DNA of 64,000 nt from JBBDJB01 sp040880125 (GTDB taxonomy: Bacteria; Planctomycetota; Planctomycetia; Pirellulales; JBBDJB01): positions 27,960 through 91,959 of the forward strand of contig JBBDJB010000039.1 of assembly GCA_040880125.1 (NCBI GenBank), given 5' to 3'. Of this stretch, positions 8,832 through 18,260 are shown in pieces (positions within the stretch are counted from its first letter, which is position 1; each line of letters opens with the position of its first letter). The position numbers and the translations under genes were made by a program. Under the pieces are notes generated by a model, which was not told where the DNA came from, did no database searches, and saw only the letters and a list, made by a program, of their open reading frames with translations.

Positions 8832-11800
8832 TACCCTCTCCACCAGGCAGCCCTTGCCCTCGAAGCCGGCGGCGGGCGCGAAGCGCACCGCAGCGGCGCA
8901 TCCGCTCAAGCAGTTGGGCAGAGCGCTGGCGTCGCTACGGCTGACCGTGGCACTGTTCGCCATGGCGATCTTCATCGTGCTGGCCGGCACGCTGGCGCAG
9001 ATTGACAAGGACATCTGGCAGGTCGTCAGCGAGTACTTCCGCACGGCCCTGGCCTGGGTGGAACTGCAAATCTTCTTCCCTCGCAGCATGAACGTGCCGG
9101 GCGGATTCTACTTTCCCGGCGGCTGGTTGATCGGCTTTGTGATGGCGATCAACCTGTTGGCTGCGCACTCCATGCGCTTCAAGATGCAGGCCAAGGGTGG
9201 GCGGCTGATCGCCGGCCTGTTGGTGATCGCGCTGGGCGCCGGCCTGGTCACGCTGATCGTACTCCGCGGCGACACAATCGACAGCGCCGCGCAGGAGTCG
9301 ATCCTCTCCTACGCCCGGTTGTGGCTCATCTTCAAAGCCATTCTCGGCGGCCTGTGGCTGGGCATGGTGTACGCCCTGCTGCGGCTCGACCGCCAGCAGA
9401 AGCTGGAGCGCTGGATCCTCTCGGCCGTCGTCGTGCTGATGGGGGCAATAGTGGCGTGGCTTTACTTCGACCGCTCTGTCGCCCTGGGCGACTCCTCCAT
9501 GCGTATCCTCTGGCAATTGATGCAAGGCGCCCTGGCCAGCCTGGTGCTGCTGGGTGGCTGCATCCTTGTCTTCCGGAAGCGGGCCGGCATCGTGCTGATC
9601 CACGGCGGGATCGCCCTGCTGATGCTCAGCGAATTGCTCGTCGGCACGATGGCCGAAGAGGCGCAGATGCAGATCCAGGAGGGGCAAACGGTCAACTTTG
9701 TGCAGGACATCCGCGAGCTGGAACTGGCTGTCATGGATCGCTCCGACCCTGACGAGGACCACGTAGTGGTCGTGCCGGATTCGCTGCTGCTGGGCGGCCA
9801 GCGCATTACCCATGATGCGTTGCCTTTCGATATCGAGCTGACCGAGTTCTACCCGAATTCGGATATTACCCGAGTAAGCGAAGGCGCCGAAAACCCCGCT
9901 ACCGCCGGCACCGGGCTACAATGGATTGCGGCGCTCGCCCGGCCTGGCACCGGCACCGACACCGAGAGTAAAGTCGACATCGCCTCGGCCTACGTCACCG
10001 TATACAAGAAGGGTACCAACGAGGCCCTGGGCACCTACCTGCTCAGCCAGTTCCTCTCCGTGCAGGAGATGGCCGAAACGGTCGAAGTCGACGGGAATCC
10101 GTACGATCTGTTCCTGCGGTTTGAGCGAGAGTACAAGCCGTACTCGATGCACCTGGCGGACGTGCGCTTCGACAAGTACATCGGCACGACGACGCCGAGC
10201 AACTACTCGTCCGACGTCCGGCTGGTCGACCCGACCGAGAAAGTCGACCGCGACGTCCACATCTGGATGAACAATCCGCTCCGCTACAGCGGCGAGACGT
10301 TCTATCAGAGCGGCTACCAGGTCGACCCGATGACGCAAAAGGAAGTGACCGTCCTGCAGGTGGTCAGCAACACCGGCTGGATGATCCCCTACCTGGCGTG
10401 CATGATCGTCGGCACCGGCTTGATCGCGCAGTTCGGAACGACGATGACCCGCTTCCTCCGCCGCCGCGATGAGCTGGAAGAAAAAGACGCCGCCGCCGTG
10501 CAGCCGGCAGTCCCCGCCGAAAAACAGGGCCGCTCGATCGGTCTGGTCCAATGGGTCTCGTGGGGCGTCGTTGTCCTGCTGGCAGGTTGGGCACTCTGGC
10601 AGGCCGTGCCGCCGCGGCACAGCGGCGACGGCATGAATCTCGATGCTTTCGGCCGCTTGCCGGTCGTTTACGAGGGCCGCGTCAAGCCGATCGATACGCT
10701 CGCCCGGAACAGCCTGAAGAAGGTTTCCGACAGCGAGACGTGGAAGGACGCCGAGGGCGATCGCCAAGCGGCGGTGAAGTGGCTGCTCGATGTGATCACC
10801 GACCGCGAAGCGGCCATGAAGCACAAGGTGTTTCGCATTTACAATCTGGACGTGCTCAGCACGCTCGGTCTGGAGCGGCGCAAACACTATCGCTACGCCA
10901 TCGATGAGTTCCGCGATAACCTGGACAAGTTCGACGAGCAGTCTCGCATCGCGCGCAGCAAGGACGCCAGTGAGCTGGACGTGTACGGCCGGAACATCCT
11001 GGAACTCGACAAAAAGCTGCGGCTTTACTCGCTGTTGCGGGAATCGTTCCGCGGCCCACAGCTTCGCCCGGACAGCATCCGCGAGGACCTGCAGGCGGAA
11101 GCCGAGCGGCGGCAGGAGTTCGCCCAGTTCGTGCTGCCGCACGCCGTGCCGTCGGACGATCCCGAGAAAGAAGATTGGCAGCCGTACACGCATGCTGTGT
11201 TCGACGCGGCGGTCTCGCGGATTGTCGGCCAGGAGCCGAACCCCGCGACGCTGAAGCTCACCGAGATCTTTTCCGCCTATCAGCGCGGCAACGCCCCGCA
11301 GTTCAACCAAGCGGTGGCCGAATACGGCACGCTGCTCGGCGAAATGCAGCCCGACGAGTTCGAAGCCACGAAGGTCCGCTTCGAAGCCTACTACAATCAC
11401 TTCGCGCCGTACTTTGTCTCGATGGTGCTCTACCTGGCGGCGTTTGTCCTGGTGGCCCTGTCGTGGCTCGGTTGGACTCGGCCGCTGTCCCGGGCGGCGT
11501 TCTGGCTGATCGCGATCAGCCTGGCCATTCACACCTTTACGCTCATCGCTCGGGTGTACATCTCCGGCCGGCCGCCGGTGACGAATCTTTACTCCTCGGC
11601 CGTGTTTATCGGCTGGGCCGGGGTGGTGTTCGGCGTGGTGATCGAACTCATCTACCGGATGGGCATCGGCAACATCATCGCCTCGGCGGTCGGCTTTGGC
11701 ACGCTGATCATCGCCCAGTTTTTGGCCGCCAGCGGCGATACCTTTACCGTGCTGCAGGCCGTGCTCGATACACAGTTTTGGTTGGCCACGCACGTGGTGT

Positions 11801-12327
11801 GCATCACTTTGGGCTACGCCACTACGTTCATCGCCGGTGCGCTCGGCATCGTTTACATCCTCAAGGGCGTGTTGACCCCGTCGCTCTCGTCGTCAGTCGG
11901 CAAAGATCTCTCGCGGATGATCTACGGCTCGGTCTGCTTCGCGCTACTTTTCAGCTTCATCGGAACGGTGCTGGGCGGACTGTGGGCGGACGACTCGTGG
12001 GGCCGCTTCTGGGGCTGGGATCCCAAGGAGAACGGCGCCTTGATCATCGTGCTGTGGAACGCCCTGGTCCTGCACGCCCGCTGGGGCGGGATTGCCCGCG
12101 AGCGCGGCTTGGCCACACTGGCCGTCGGCGGTAACATCGCCACCGCCTGGAGCTGGTTCGGCGTCAACGAGTTGGGCACCGGCCTGCACTCCTACGGCTT
12201 TACCGACGGCGTGACTTTCTCGCTGTTCGTCTTCATCCTGAGCCAACTGGCGATCATCGGCCTGGGGATGCTGCCGCCGCACAAGTGGAAGAGCCGCCAG
12301 CCGATCGAGGCCGAGGCCGTCGGGTAG
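8821..12327 (+). CDS. Cytochrome c biogenesis protein, fused ResB-CcsA (system II)
   Basis: A 1,168-aa polytopic membrane protein. The N-terminal part (about residues 30-560) has the layout of ResB: four membrane segments around a large extracytoplasmic domain that contains the ResB-like block RYSGETFYQSGYQVD. The C-terminal part (about 580-1160) is CcsA-like, with multiple membrane helices, the haem-handling motif WGRFWGWDPKEN near residue 1058 and conserved histidines in GLHSYG. In system II cytochrome c assembly this pair carries haem across the membrane and ligates it to apocytochrome CxxCH sites. The ATG has ACGGAG 6-7 nt upstream, inside the preceding lipoprotein gene. The clearest client nearby is the CxxCH fusion protein at the left end of the window. 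Confidence 0.9.
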   Translation: MASDTLSTRQPLPSKPAAGAKRTAAAHPLKQLGRALASLRLTVALFAMAIFIVLAGTLAQIDKDIWQVVSEYFRTALAWVELQIFFPRSMNVPGGFYFPGGWLIGFVMAINLLAAHSMRFKMQAKGGRLIAGLLVIALGAGLVTLIVLRGDTIDSAAQESILSYARLWLIFKAILGGLWLGMVYALLRLDRQQKLERWILSAVVVLMGAIVAWLYFDRSVALGDSSMRILWQLMQGALASLVLLGGCILVFRKRAGIVLIHGGIALLMLSELLVGTMAEEAQMQIQEGQTVNFVQDIRELELAVMDRSDPDEDHVVVVPDSLLLGGQRITHDALPFDIELTEFYPNSDITRVSEGAENPATAGTGLQWIAALARPGTGTDTESKVDIASAYVTVYKKGTNEALGTYLLSQFLSVQEMAETVEVDGNPYDLFLRFEREYKPYSMHLADVRFDKYIGTTTPSNYSSDVRLVDPTEKVDRDVHIWMNNPLRYSGETFYQSGYQVDPMTQKEVTVLQVVSNTGWMIPYLACMIVGTGLIAQFGTTMTRFLRRRDELEEKDAAAVQPAVPAEKQGRSIGLVQWVSWGVVVLLAGWALWQAVPPRHSGDGMNLDAFGRLPVVYEGRVKPIDTLARNSLKKVSDSETWKDAEGDRQAAVKWLLDVITDREAAMKHKVFRIYNLDVLSTLGLERRKHYRYAIDEFRDNLDKFDEQSRIARSKDASELDVYGRNILELDKKLRLYSLLRESFRGPQLRPDSIREDLQAEAERRQEFAQFVLPHAVPSDDPEKEDWQPYTHAVFDAAVSRIVGQEPNPATLKLTEIFSAYQRGNAPQFNQAVAEYGTLLGEMQPDEFEATKVRFEAYYNHFAPYFVSMVLYLAAFVLVALSWLGWTRPLSRAAFWLIAISLAIHTFTLIARVYISGRPPVTNLYSSAVFIGWAGVVFGVVIELIYRMGIGNIIASAVGFGTLIIAQFLAASGDTFTVLQAVLDTQFWLATHVVCITLGYATTFIAGALGIVYILKGVLTPSLSSSVGKDLSRMIYGSVCFALLFSFIGTVLGGLWADDSWGRFWGWDPKENGALIIVLWNALVLHARWGGIARERGLATLAVGGNIATAWSWFGVNELGTGLHSYGFTDGVTFSLFVFILSQLAIIGLGMLPPHKWKSRQPIEAEAVG

Positions 12328-12360
12328 ATCGAGGACTCAGACAGAAGCGTCTTACGACGT

Positions 12361-12463
12361 GGCACAGACATTCCTGTCTGTGCTTCGCGACTCGGTTACC
12401 CCTTCCCCCCCTGCCCTCTCCCAAAGCGAGAGGGAATTGGACACCGACAGGAATGTCTGTGCC
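12361..12463. repeat. MITE-like composite inverted repeat between convergent genes
   Basis: The outer arms GGCACAGACATTCCTGTC (12361-12378) and its exact reverse complement (12446-12463) form an 18-bp perfect stem. Inside it a second hairpin pairs CCCTCTC with GAGAGGG (about 12414-12433). It sits between the 3' ends of two converging genes, so it may also act as a bidirectional terminator. The outer arm recurs as single copies elsewhere in the window. Confidence 0.75.
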
Positions 12464-12474
12464 GCTGAAAAAAA

Positions 12475-13758
12475 TCAGCGGGCGGGCTTGGTCGAAGGAA
12501 GCGGCAGCAGTCGGGCGAGACTGGCCGCCTCTCGGGAGAGCGGCAGAGTCGAGTCGCCGCGAACGTTCACAACCGCCGTCAGAGCGGCCACCGGCAGCTT
12601 TGCCTCGGTCTTCCGCCGCAAACTCAAGAGATCCGAGACTAGCACCGCACCGGGCGACGCTCCGTTACACGCTCCGGTGAGCGCAAGGCCCGTGCCGTCT
12701 AGCAGCACACGTGCGGCCAACTGCTGATACGCGACCGTGGACGCTCCTTCCGCGGCCATGCCTTGCGCGGCCAGGTCGAGCCACTGCAATCCGGCCGCCA
12801 GCATTTGCAGGGGGATCTCTCCCGGACCGGCGGCGATCTCCGCGTCGAGCTCCTCCAGGCGGCCGCGGTACAGCGTGGCGCTATGAATCCGCACCTGAGC
12901 CAGACCGGTCAGCCGCTGCCCGAGCGTATGACCCACCAGTTGTCCCAGGTCGACCCCGCTAAGGGTCCCTTCAAACCGCCCGCTGGTCCCCTGCGGCGAG
13001 GGCCACAGGGTGAGCTTGCCTTGAAACCGGCACTGCGTGCCTAAGTTCCCGAGCGCCGGCCAGAGCGGCGCCGCCAGTGAACACGGCAGCTCCGCCCCGC
13101 CGGTATCCAGCTCGACCACGGTAGCGGGCGAAGTGCCACTGCGGTCGCGCAGCACACGGACCTGGACGCGCTGGGCGGCGGTTTCCGCATCGAGAGCAAA
13201 CCGCACCCATCCATGCGCACCGTCCGGGAAGTAGTCCGTTCCACACTGAATGTCGAACAACGTCGCAACATTACGACGGGCTGCGTGGCCGTCAGACGCC
13301 GCCGACCGCGCCGGCGGTACATCGAGCGGTTCGAGAGTCAGCCGGTCCAGGCGGACGCGCATCGTCGATCCTTCGGCCTCACGGAGGCTCTCGACGACTC
13401 GCTCGACCAGCATCGGCAGGCCCCGCGGATCGAGCGCCAGCGCCGCGGCACTCACGATTTCCGACTGCTCGCCATGCGTCTGTTTGACCATCGCCGTACG
13501 CGCCAGCGGCCGCCCGGTTTCCGGATCGAACAGACCGATGTTGTGGTAATGCGTCGTGCCCGGCAGGGGATGACTGGCCTCCTCCAGCGAGACCTCAAAT
13601 TGCGTGATCGCGGAGAGTTCCCGCGCCACCGCAAGGTGCCGGCCCGGTAAAGCGTGCCAGGCGCACCACGCCACGACTCCCAGCGTCGGCAAGATGCACA
13701 GCGCGAGGAAGCCCGCGCGGCAGATCCGCTTGCGCGACCTTTCGTGAAGTGGGAACAT
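12475..13758 (-). CDS. Membrane-anchored protein of unknown function
   Basis: A 427-aa protein with a basic N-terminus (MFPLHERSRKRICR) and one hydrophobic segment at about residues 16-38, then a soluble, beta-rich, probably extracytoplasmic domain. No catalytic motif was recognised. Segments such as NIGLFDPETGRPLART and a C-terminal part with repeated short hydrophobic stretches recall AsmA/DUF-like envelope proteins, but this is not a firm match. It starts 33 nt after chorismate synthase and shares its strand, so it may be co-transcribed. The ATG at 13758 is preceded by GGAG; an in-frame GTG at 13782 would add eight residues. Confidence 0.65.
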   Translation of the reverse strand: MFPLHERSRKRICRAGFLALCILPTLGVVAWCAWHALPGRHLAVARELSAITQFEVSLEEASHPLPGTTHYHNIGLFDPETGRPLARTAMVKQTHGEQSEIVSAAALALDPRGLPMLVERVVESLREAEGSTMRVRLDRLTLEPLDVPPARSAASDGHAARRNVATLFDIQCGTDYFPDGAHGWVRFALDAETAAQRVQVRVLRDRSGTSPATVVELDTGGAELPCSLAAPLWPALGNLGTQCRFQGKLTLWPSPQGTSGRFEGTLSGVDLGQLVGHTLGQRLTGLAQVRIHSATLYRGRLEELDAEIAAGPGEIPLQMLAAGLQWLDLAAQGMAAEGASTVAYQQLAARVLLDGTGLALTGACNGASPGAVLVSDLLSLRRKTEAKLPVAALTAVVNVRGDSTLPLSREAASLARLLPLPSTKPAR

Positions 13759-13791
13759 CCTTGTTCTCCGTGCGAGGGTCACCGGCCAGCG

Positions 13792-14931
13792 TCAGCGCTC
13801 GCGGGCCAGCTTTTGAAACTGCTCCCAGCGGGACTTCATCTCGAGGATGCTGTCGCCGCCGAACTTGTCCACCAGCGCCCGGGCGACCTCGAAGGCGACG
13901 ACGTTCTCCACGATCACGCTGGCCGCCGGCACGGCGCAGACGTCGCTCCGCTCATAGCTGGCGGCCTGCTGCTCTTTCGTATCGAGATTGATCGAGTCGA
14001 GCGGTTTTCGCAGCGTGCTGATCGGCTTTTTTGCGGCGCGAACTACCAGCGGCTGGCCGTTGGTCATGCCGGCTTCCAATCCGCCGGCGTTGTTGGTCGG
14101 CCGGGTGTAACCGAGCGACGGCCCGTCGCGCTGGGCCTCATCGTAGTGGATAGGATCGTGTACTTGCGAGCCGCGCCGCCGGGCCGCTTCGAAGCCCAGC
14201 CCGATCTCGACGCCCTTGATCGCCTGGACGGCCATGACCGCCTGAGCGAGCCGCCCGTCGAGCTTCAGATCCCACTGCGCGTGCGTGCCCAGGCCGAAAG
14301 GCAACCCCTCGACGCGGACTTCCACCACGCCGCCCAGCGTGTCGCCGTCCTTTGCAACCTGGTCGATGAGCTGCTTGACGTCCGCGTCCCGGTCGGGGTC
14401 GAGACTGTAGATCTCGCTCGCGTCGCGCAGAGTACGCAGCTCCTCGAGCGTACCCTGCCGCGGCTCGATTCGCTCGCCGCCGAGTTCGACGACATAGCCG
14501 AGCGTCTCGATGCCGAAGTTTCGCAGAAGCTGCCGCGCCAGCGCGCCGGCCGCCACGCGAACGGCCGTTTCTCGGGCGCTGGCCCGTTCCAAAATGGCCC
14601 GGATTGGCCCGAGGTACTTCACCGCTCCGGTCAGATCGCCATGGCCGGGGCGAGGTCGCTCCAGGTCGTCGAGCCGCTCCAGCTTGTAGTCCTTGTTCAC
14701 GATGGCCAGTGCGATGGGGCTGCCCAGCGTGGTGCCCTTCCAGATGCCGGAGAGGATCTCCACGCGGTCCGTCTCGATCCGCTGCCGCCCGCCGCGTCCG
14801 TACCCCCCCTGCCGCCGCACGAGCTCGCGGTCGATCGATTCGGTTTCGATCACCAAGCCGGCGGGAAAGCCGTCAACCAGTGCCAGCAGTGTCTTGCCGT
14901 GCGACTCGCCGGCGGTCCAGTAACGGAGCAT
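13792..14931 (-). CDS. aroC: Chorismate synthase
   Basis: Last step of the shikimate pathway: converts 5-enolpyruvylshikimate-3-phosphate to chorismate using reduced FMN, in the cytoplasm. The 379-aa length is normal. Signatures visible: GESHGKTL near residue 8, the RRPGHGD-like RPRPGHGDLTGA around 115, and RASARETAVRVAAGA around 133; the C-terminal R-x-D-x-CAVPA block (RSDVCAVPAAS) is also present. The ATG at 14931 begins MLRYWTAGESHG as expected for the family; the frame stays open upstream but has no family similarity there. Followed closely by the membrane-anchored unknown gene. Confidence 0.96.
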   Translation of the reverse strand: MLRYWTAGESHGKTLLALVDGFPAGLVIETESIDRELVRRQGGYGRGGRQRIETDRVEILSGIWKGTTLGSPIALAIVNKDYKLERLDDLERPRPGHGDLTGAVKYLGPIRAILERASARETAVRVAAGALARQLLRNFGIETLGYVVELGGERIEPRQGTLEELRTLRDASEIYSLDPDRDADVKQLIDQVAKDGDTLGGVVEVRVEGLPFGLGTHAQWDLKLDGRLAQAVMAVQAIKGVEIGLGFEAARRRGSQVHDPIHYDEAQRDGPSLGYTRPTNNAGGLEAGMTNGQPLVVRAAKKPISTLRKPLDSINLDTKEQQAASYERSDVCAVPAASVIVENVVAFEVARALVDKFGGDSILEMKSRWEQFQKLARER

Positions 14932-15230
14932 TGCTTGGGTGGGGGAAGGGTCTGTGTTGTTGAGAATCTTTGATCCGAAAACGGCGACACAGGTGGGGCG
15001 CACGCCCGGCGCGCGCTGTTTCGTTCCGTGCGTGCGACACGTGAAATCGCCCCGGTTTTTCCGGCAAATCGCCGACTTCTCGGCCGTTTCTTGATTGTAC
15101 TTCGGCCCGAGTGGAGCGAATAGAGAGATTTGGCGCAGCGAGGCCGGCATGTAGCTGGATTTGTAAGAATTCAGCCCAGCACAGCGGACCCTACACGTGT
15201 GTTTCCGCACCAGCAACGAAGCGCCGCCGC

Positions 15231-16121
15231 TTACTTCCAGGTAAACGCCTTGCCGGTCAGGCGCTCGTACGCCTCGATGTATTTCGCCCGCGTGCGCTGG
15301 ACGATCTCCGGCGGCAGCTCGGGCGGCTGGCTGTTGCGGTCCCAGTCGCTGGCGAGCAGCCAGTCGCGCACAAATTGCTTGTCGAACGAGGGCTGGCCGT
15401 GGCCGGGATCGTAGTCGTCGGCCGGCCAGAACCGCGAGCTGTCGGGCGTGAGAACTTCATCGATCAACAGCAGTTCGCCGTCGACCCGGCCGAACTCGAA
15501 CTTGGTGTCGGCGACGATGATGCCGCGCGACGATGCGAACTGGTCCCCATGACTGTAAATCTCCAGGCTGCGCTTGCGCAGCTCCTCGGCCAACTCGCTG
15601 CCGATGATGTCGACCATACGCGCAAACGAGATGTTCTCGTCGTGCTCGCCTTGCTCCGCCTTGGTGGCCGGCGTAAAGATCGGCTCGGGCAGCCGATCGC
15701 TCTCGCGCAAGCCTTTCGGCAGCGAAATACCGCATACGCTGCCGGACTCGCGATATTCCTTCCAGCCAGAGCCGGCCAGGTAGCCGCGGACCACGCACTC
15801 GATCGGCACGACTTGCGTCTTGCGGACCAGCATGCTGCGGCCCACCAGCGGCGCCGTGTCAATGTCCGCCGGCAGTGCGAACTCTTCCGGATCGAGTGAA
15901 AGTAGATGGTTCGGCTGGCGGAGGTAGTCGAACCAAAAACCGCTCAACTGCGTCAGCACGCGGCCCTTGTCCGGAATACCGCTGGGCAACACCCAATCGA
16001 AGGCGCTGATCCGGTCGGTGCTCACCAGCAGCAGCGTGTCGCCCAGGTCGTAGATATCGCGAACTTTCCCCCGCCGGACGGGAAGATCGGCCAGGGACGT
16101 TTCCAGGACGACGGATGACAT
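15231..16121 (-). CDS. purC: Phosphoribosylaminoimidazole-succinocarboxamide synthase (SAICAR synthase)
   Basis: Purine biosynthesis: joins CAIR and aspartate with ATP to give SAICAR. The 296-aa length fits the longer bacterial/yeast-like form. Key segments: GKVRDIYDLGD near residue 19, the nucleotide-site loop TDRISAFDW near 34, ECVVRGYLAGSGWKEY around 105, and DTKFEFG around 205. GAGG lies 8 nt upstream of the ATG. About 300 bp separate it from aroC downstream, so it may be a separate transcript. Confidence 0.95.
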   Translation of the reverse strand: MSSVVLETSLADLPVRRGKVRDIYDLGDTLLLVSTDRISAFDWVLPSGIPDKGRVLTQLSGFWFDYLRQPNHLLSLDPEEFALPADIDTAPLVGRSMLVRKTQVVPIECVVRGYLAGSGWKEYRESGSVCGISLPKGLRESDRLPEPIFTPATKAEQGEHDENISFARMVDIIGSELAEELRKRSLEIYSHGDQFASSRGIIVADTKFEFGRVDGELLLIDEVLTPDSSRFWPADDYDPGHGQPSFDKQFVRDWLLASDWDRNSQPPELPPEIVQRTRAKYIEAYERLTGKAFTWK

Positions 16122-16366
16122 ACGCGAACCTCACCAAGCTGCAGGAATGCGATAGTGCCGCCACCCGACGTGCGGCGCCGCCCCCCACTATACCAATCGA
16201 TTCGGCGGTTCGACCAGCCTCTCCCGACGTGGACGGGCCGGGAGCGCATCATCGGCTGGGTAAATTGCGCAAAGATTTCCGGCCGGTGCAAAGATCGTTG
16301 AACCGGCACCCGCCGCTCTTGCACGTCGCACTCGAATAGTGGCAATGCCGCTATGCCCGGCCCATC

Positions 16367-17908
16367 TCACCCGCTGAGCAACTCCACCGCCTGGGCATGG
16401 CCCGGAGCGGGCTGGCCGTACTCGCTGGCCGTGACGCGGGCCAGGGCCACCAGGTGCTGCCATCGGAAACGGTCGCGGGTGCCGTCGTACTCCTCGCTCA
16501 CCGTGCGGAAGTACTTCTCGGCGTGCAATGCCCCGTCTTCGCTGACCGCGTACTTCAGCAGCACGTCGAAGACCGGCCTGACCGGCTGCTCGAGCTTCGC
16601 ATACCGCTCGACGAGGGCGCACGCCCGGCCCTGATCGTTGCCGCGTATGCATGATTCCAGCTCGCCGAGCAATTCCTTGCTGTCGCTGGTGCGAACCGCC
16701 TCGACGTGCTCGGCATGCGGATACGGTTTATCGTGCAGCCCGCCGGCCTGGCCGGCCGTGTGATAGGCGCCGACGATCAGGCTGGCGATCTGATTGCGAG
16801 AATTCGTCACTCGGCCGATATGCCGCCAGGCGCTGGCGGCGTCCGAGGCGTGCACGCCGACCGATGCGCCGTGGACGCTCCCCTTGGGGCGCCCGGGCGT
16901 GACTTCGCTTTGTCCAGGGTCGTGCAGGACGAGCTGCGCCGCCGCCAGCGACATCGCTTCGCCCACTTGCTCGGGGGAGAAGCCTTCGGCCAGCGCGGCC
17001 GCGGCCGCTTCGGCCGCCTGCTCTCGCGTGCCGTTGTAGATCGTCTGCGCCAGATGCGATACCCACTGGTCGTCCGCCTGTCGATCGCCGGGCGCTCGGC
17101 CGGCCAGCTTGTACTGGTCGAGCAAGGCCGGCAGCACGCCGCGGATCGCCGGTTCCGCCCGCCCGTTGCGGATGCGCTCCTGTTCGGCGTCGACGCAGAA
17201 CCGCACGGACTGCCGTAGCATCGTGTGGGCGTGCTCGGCGCCGGTCAGACGAAGCATGTCCCAGGCGCGCCACGCCAGCACGACGCGGTGTACGTTGATG
17301 TCATCCTGCACGATCCGCTGCAGCGCGTTGAACGCCCGGCGGGCGCGGGCGTCGGTCAGACCGGCGAGCGTCGCCTCGGCGGCCTGCAGGTCGGCGGCAT
17401 GCACCTGCTTGCGAAGCTGCTGTCCACCACCGCGCGCTGGGGCCGGCTTGGCCGCCACCGGGCGCAGAACTTCGGCCTTGCGGCCGCCCTTGCTCTGGAT
17501 GGTGTCGGTATTGCGATACAGCACCTTCAGCACCGGAAGCGCCCGTTGCGCGGTGGGCATTTGCAGCGACATCTCGAGTGCGGGCATGAGCGCCATCATC
17601 GTGTGATAGCCGGTATAGTCCTGACCGCCAAAGGTGCGGGCGTTGGCCAGCGCCGCGGCGGTCGTCAGCGTGCGAAGGTCCGTCCCCTGGCGGATTTGTT
17701 CGACCACCAGTGGCTGCAGGCGGTCGACGGGAGTCTCCTGCATCAGCACGACCAGCGGCTCATGCTTGCCGAACGACAGTTCGGACGAGACCTCGTCGGC
17801 CCATGCCCCAACGATTCCCAGGTCCGTCGCCAGGGCGCTGCCCACGCTGGCGACCAACATGCCTCGGCCCACTTCGGAGAGAAACCGCCGACGATGGTGA
17901 TCGGACAT
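16367..17908 (-). CDS. Tat-exported helical protein of unknown function
   Basis: A 513-aa protein. Start at 17908 gives MSDHHRRRFLSEVGRG followed by a hydrophobic stretch: a twin-arginine signal (R-R-R-F-L). The rest is mostly alpha-helical and rich in Ala, Gln and His, with AYHTAGQAGGLHDKPYPH around residue 390. No enzyme family could be assigned. It is transcribed away from the GH10-like gene and their start regions are only about 350 bp apart. The longer frame upstream of 17908 is arginine-rich and not credible as coding. Confidence 0.7.
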   Translation of the reverse strand: MSDHHRRRFLSEVGRGMLVASVGSALATDLGIVGAWADEVSSELSFGKHEPLVVLMQETPVDRLQPLVVEQIRQGTDLRTLTTAAALANARTFGGQDYTGYHTMMALMPALEMSLQMPTAQRALPVLKVLYRNTDTIQSKGGRKAEVLRPVAAKPAPARGGGQQLRKQVHAADLQAAEATLAGLTDARARRAFNALQRIVQDDINVHRVVLAWRAWDMLRLTGAEHAHTMLRQSVRFCVDAEQERIRNGRAEPAIRGVLPALLDQYKLAGRAPGDRQADDQWVSHLAQTIYNGTREQAAEAAAAALAEGFSPEQVGEAMSLAAAQLVLHDPGQSEVTPGRPKGSVHGASVGVHASDAASAWRHIGRVTNSRNQIASLIVGAYHTAGQAGGLHDKPYPHAEHVEAVRTSDSKELLGELESCIRGNDQGRACALVERYAKLEQPVRPVFDVLLKYAVSEDGALHAEKYFRTVSEEYDGTRDRFRWQHLVALARVTASEYGQPAPGHAQAVELLSG

Positions 17909-18260
17909 GGCATTTGCCTTTCGAGCAGGAGGCTGCCAGGCACGTGCCCGCGCTCGCGTGACACGCGACCGGCAAGAGGATCTCAATACGCGACGAGGCG
18001 TCGGACGGGAAGGTGATGCAGCGATGTCATTTTCAGCCGCCGCCGTGACGATCAGCATACCAGAACAAGCGCGCCGACGAAAAAAGTTTCCGCCAGCTTA
18101 CCTGGATGCTCCCGCCCGCACCTCCGGTTGCTGGTCTTCCGGCGCTGATGTAAACTCGCCGTGGAGCGACCTTTCGGTCGTCGCCGGAACTCGATCGCTC
18201 GCCTTCGCGAGGGACGTCGCCGGTCGCGAGCGGGTCAGCCGCGCACAGGAACTGCCAGCG

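Noticed and set aside
9916..11793. 625-codon minus-strand frame opposite ResB-CcsA
   Set aside because: Shadow frame; composition rich in Arg, His and Gln and no domain.
13654..14973. 439-codon plus-strand frame opposite aroC
   Set aside because: Chorismate synthase signatures on the minus strand explain the coding signal.
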